Positions 6,534-8,837 of a stretch of DNA of 8,837 nucleotides are shown piece by piece. The DNA comes from Clostridiaceae bacterium. GTDB taxonomy: Bacteria > Bacillota_A > Clostridia > Acetivibrionales > Acetivibrionaceae. The position numbers were made by a program, and so were the translations under genes. The stretch lies in the NCBI GenBank assembly GCA_012513545.1, contig JAAZCB010001213.1, positions 1 to 8,837 on the forward strand. The letters are read 5' to 3'. Within the stretch, counting starts at the first letter, position 1, and each line of letters opens with the position of its first letter. Under the pieces are notes generated by a model that was not told the DNA's origin, made no database searches, and saw only the letters and a list, made by a program, of their open reading frames with translations.

Positions 6534-7012
6534 ATCAAAAACCCTTAAAGAATAACTTTATTAATAGTACATTATCCTTGTCCCTACTCTTCTAATTTAT
6601 GCTAATATATACCCATAATTTTCACTTTAAAATATATCAGTACTTTATTTTACATCATTTATATATTTATATGAACGAGGAGCAAAAGTACTTCCTATGA
6701 TTGTAATAATATTTATATTTCTAAATTAACACTTTAAATATCAAGAGTACAATAAAAAACAAAATTCCCAAAAAATAAAAATCACGTTTAAAGTCAAAAA
6801 TTTACATTAATTAAAAAAATACTTATAATCAGTATACCATACAAAACATAATTGGTCTAATCATATTCAAATCATAATAGTCTTTGTCTCGAATAATAAA
6901 TTAGTTTACCTCTCTTAATATGTCTATATCTATATTTTTATTTCAATAACTCAATTTCCCCAGTTATAGGGGACTAGAGGCTCTTATCTTGTTTATCCCT
7001 GAGAAATTAATT
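6534..7012. other. Gene-free, very AT-rich intergenic region upstream of clpE
   Basis: All frames are broken by frequent stops and no recognisable peptide emerges on either strand. It must hold the clpE promoter; the best minus-strand candidate I see is TTGCTC, 16 bp, TATAAA near 6660-6687, which is weak evidence in such AT-rich DNA. A small CCCC/GGGG hairpin with a 7-nt loop lies at 6958-6972. I see no tRNA fold, known riboswitch or insertion-sequence end. Confidence 0.5.
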
Positions 7013-7042
7013 TAAGGTCAAAAAGTAAACTTTTTGACCTTA
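7013..7042 (-). terminator. 30-bp perfect dyad after uvrA, probable terminator
   Basis: TAAGGTCAAAAAGT (7013-7026) and ACTTTTTGACCTTA (7029-7042) are exact reverse complements separated by AA. The dyad lies 13 bp past the uvrA stop codon, the usual place of a terminator. On the minus strand the sequence after the stem is AATTAATTTC, a poor U tract, so termination may be inefficient, or the dyad may be a protein-binding site or RNA 3'-end stabiliser. Confidence 0.55.
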
Positions 7043-7055
7043 TACTTAAAAGTAT

Positions 7056-8837
7056 TTATGACTTGAGTATATTACCAAGAAATTTTCCGGTATAAGACTG
7101 CTCAACTTTTACAATCTCTTCCGGAGTTCCCTGGGCAACTATAAGTCCTCCCTTATTTCCACCATCGGGGCCTAAATCAATAATATAGTCCGAGCTTTTA
7201 ATAACATCAAGGTTATGCTCAATTACAACAACGCTGTTCCCTGCCTCAACCAGTCTTTGAAGAATATCTGTAAGCCTGTGTACATCAGATGTATGAAGTC
7301 CAGTGGTAGGCTCGTCAAGTATATACATCGTCTTGCCGGTACTTCTTTTTGAAAGCTCTGTCGCAAGCTTAACCCTTTGTGCCTCTCCACCTGATAATGT
7401 GGTAGAAGACTGACCAACTTTGATATATCCCAAGCCAACATCGTAAAGTGTTTGGAGTTTTCTCTGTATCTTTGGAATGTTTTTAAAAAACTCCAGTGCA
7501 TCCTCAACTGTCATGTCAAGAACATCTGCTATATTCTTCCCTTTATATCTTACTTCGAGTGTTTCTCTGTTATACCTTTTTCCTTTACAGACTTCGCACG
7601 GTACATAAACATCAGGCAGAAAATGCATTTCAATCTTTATTATACCGTCACCTGTACAAGCTTCACATCGTCCTCCCTTTATATTGAAGCTGAAACGCCC
7701 TGCTTTGTAGCCCCTCATTTTAGCCTCGGTAGTTCCGGTAAATATTTCCCTGATCAAGTCAAACAATCCGGTATATGTTGCCGGGTTTGACCTTGGAGTA
7801 CGGCCAATAGGTGATTGATCTATATCAATTACCTTGTCAAGATACTCAAGCCCTTTTATATGATCGTGCTCCCCCGGTCTCAACCTTGCCCTGTTCAACT
7901 CGTTAGCAAGCTTCTTATATAAAATTTCATTAACAAGAGAACTCTTGCCTGATCCTGAAACTCCAGTAACACACGTAAAAACCCCCAAAGGAATCTTAAC
8001 ATTTAAATTCTTCAAATTATTCTCTCTTGCTCCGATAACCTCAATCCATTTACCATTGGGCTTTCGCCTTTTTTCCGGAACTTCTATTTTTTTTGTCCCG
8101 CTAAGGTATTGTCCTGTAATTGAATCCGGATTATTCTTTATTTCCTCTACAGTACCTGCAGCAACTATCTTGCCGCCATGGACTCCGGGACCAGGTCCCA
8201 GATCTATTATATAATCTGCGGCATACATTGTATCCTCATCATGCTCGACAACTATCAATGTATTACCTAGATCCCTCATTCTTTTAAGGGTTTTCAGCAG
8301 TCTTTCATTGTCTCTCTGATGCAACCCAATACTTGGTTCATCAAGTATATATAATACCCCCATAAGTCCCGAGCCTATTTGAGTTGCCAGTCTGATTCTC
8401 TGCGCCTCACCTCCTGACAGAGTTCCTGCTGCTCTTGATAGGGTAAGATAATCAAGACCTACATCAACCAGGAACCCCAATCTTTCATTTATTTCCTTGA
8501 GTATCTGGTGGGCGATAAGCTTTTGACGCTCAGACAAATTGATTTTACTAAAAAAACTCTTGGTTTCACCAACCGGGATTGAGCATATATCGAATATGTT
8601 TTTATCTCCTATTGTAACCGCCAGACTTTCCTTTTTCAACCGACGCCCATTACACTCAGGACAAGGGTTATAGCTCATAAACGCCTCATAATACTGCTTC
8701 ATCCCATCGGATTGGGTTTCCCTGTACCGTCTTTCCATACTGCTTATAATACCTTCAAAAGGTGCCATAAAGGACCCCTTGCCATATTCTTTCTCATAAT
8801 CTATTTTAATCTTTTCACCTTTATTTCCATATAGAAT
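7056..8837 (-). CDS. uvrA: Excinuclease ABC subunit A (UvrA), C-terminal part; 5' end outside window
   Basis: The damage-recognising ABC-type ATPase of nucleotide excision repair, acting as a dimer with UvrB on DNA. The frame stays open to the window edge (first residues ILYGNKGEK), so the 593 residues seen are a fragment cut by the window; the full protein is usually about 940, so roughly 345 N-terminal residues, including the first Walker A, are missing. In fragment numbering: CPEC (59-62); first ABC signature LSGGEAQ (140-146) and Walker B with D166; second Walker [10 protein letters not shown] (292-300); zinc finger C391, C394, C414, C417 with the family's 19-residue spacing; second signature LSGGEAQ (481-487) and Walker B D508/E509. 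All expected motifs are intact. uvrB often lies upstream in Firmicutes, which would be off the right edge. A dyad 13 bp downstream and the long gap make co-transcription with clpE unlikely. Confidence 0.97.
   Translation of the reverse strand: MLYGNKGEKIKIDYEKEYGKGSFMAPFEGIISSMERRYRETQSDGMKQYYEAFMSYNPCPECNGRRLKKESLAVTIGDKNIFDICSIPVGETKSFFSKINLSERQKLIAHQILKEINERLGFLVDVGLDYLTLSRAAGTLSGGEAQRIRLATQIGSGLMGVLYILDEPSIGLHQRDNERLLKTLKRMRDLGNTLIVVEHDEDTMYAADYIIDLGPGPGVHGGKIVAAGTVEEIKNNPDSITGQYLSGTKKIEVPEKRRKPNGKWIEVIGARENNLKNLNVKIPLGVFTCVTGVSGSGKSSLVNEILYKKLANELNRARLRPGEHDHIKGLEYLDKVIDIDQSPIGRTPRSNPATYTGLFDLIREIFTGTTEAKMRGYKAGRFSFNIKGGRCEACTGDGIIKIEMHFLPDVYVPCEVCKGKRYNRETLEVRYKGKNIADVLDMTVEDALEFFKNIPKIQRKLQTLYDVGLGYIKVGQSSTTLSGGEAQRVKLATELSKRSTGKTMYILDEPTTGLHTSDVHRLTDILQRLVEAGNSVVVIEHNLDVIKSSDYIIDLGPDGGNKGGLIVAQGTPEEIVKVEQSYTGKFLGNILKS

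Noticed and set aside
6667..6727. Very short plus-strand peptides starting near 6671 and 6697
   Set aside because: They are 9-10 codons long with no properly spaced ribosome binding site or recognisable sequence.
6534..7055. CtsR-type tandem heptads controlling clpE
   Set aside because: GGTCAAA occurs only in the inverted repeat at 7013-7042, about 500 bp from the start and not in direct-repeat order; no tandem copy is seen near the clpE start.
7223..7507. A 94-residue minus-strand frame within uvrA
   Set aside because: It is an alternative frame on the same strand as the intact uvrA frame, which carries the second ABC signature and Walker B here.

Overview
The window reads as ordinary chromosome from a low-GC, Gram-positive anaerobe of the class Clostridia. 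The reasons are AT-rich intergenic DNA, strong AGGAG-type ribosome binding sites, a YesM/YesN-type two-component pair, a ClpE-type ATPase, and a small zinc-ribbon protein of a type common in clostridia. A cellulolytic Ruminiclostridium-like lineage is a guess from overall feel and cannot be fixed without a search. No mobile element, CRISPR array, tRNA, rRNA or phage gene is visible.

Layout, left to right. Positions 1-131 hold three consecutive hairpins that end the first operon. Positions 132-3510 hold a minus-strand two-gene operon: a membrane sensor histidine kinase of the YesM family (3510 to 1720), then an AraC-type response regulator of the YesN family (1727 to 132), overlapping by 8 bp in ATGAGTAG. 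A 269-bp AT-rich divergent region follows. At 3780-4010 on the plus strand lies a 76-residue zinc-ribbon protein with a basic Gly/Phe/Ser/Asn-rich tail and its own strong terminator. It converges on a minus-strand ClpE-type Hsp100 ATPase (6520 to 4178), with a second terminator between them. About 535 bp of gene-free, very AT-rich DNA follows. The right end is the C-terminal ~593 residues of UvrA on the minus strand, which starts beyond the window.

Functionally these are separate units. The kinase and regulator form one signalling pathway (extracellular signal to AraC-type transcription control), whose target genes are not in view. ClpE is a protein-quality-control unfoldase that probably feeds ClpP. 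UvrA is the damage-recognition ATPase of nucleotide excision repair. The small zinc-ribbon protein has no established function.

I found no clearly new multi-gene system. The most distinctive signals are a 13-nt core shared by two different terminators about 4.1 kb apart, the uncharacterised zinc-ribbon microprotein, the four-cysteine N-terminus and long charged linker of the ClpE protein, and a 30-bp dyad beside the uvrA stop codon.
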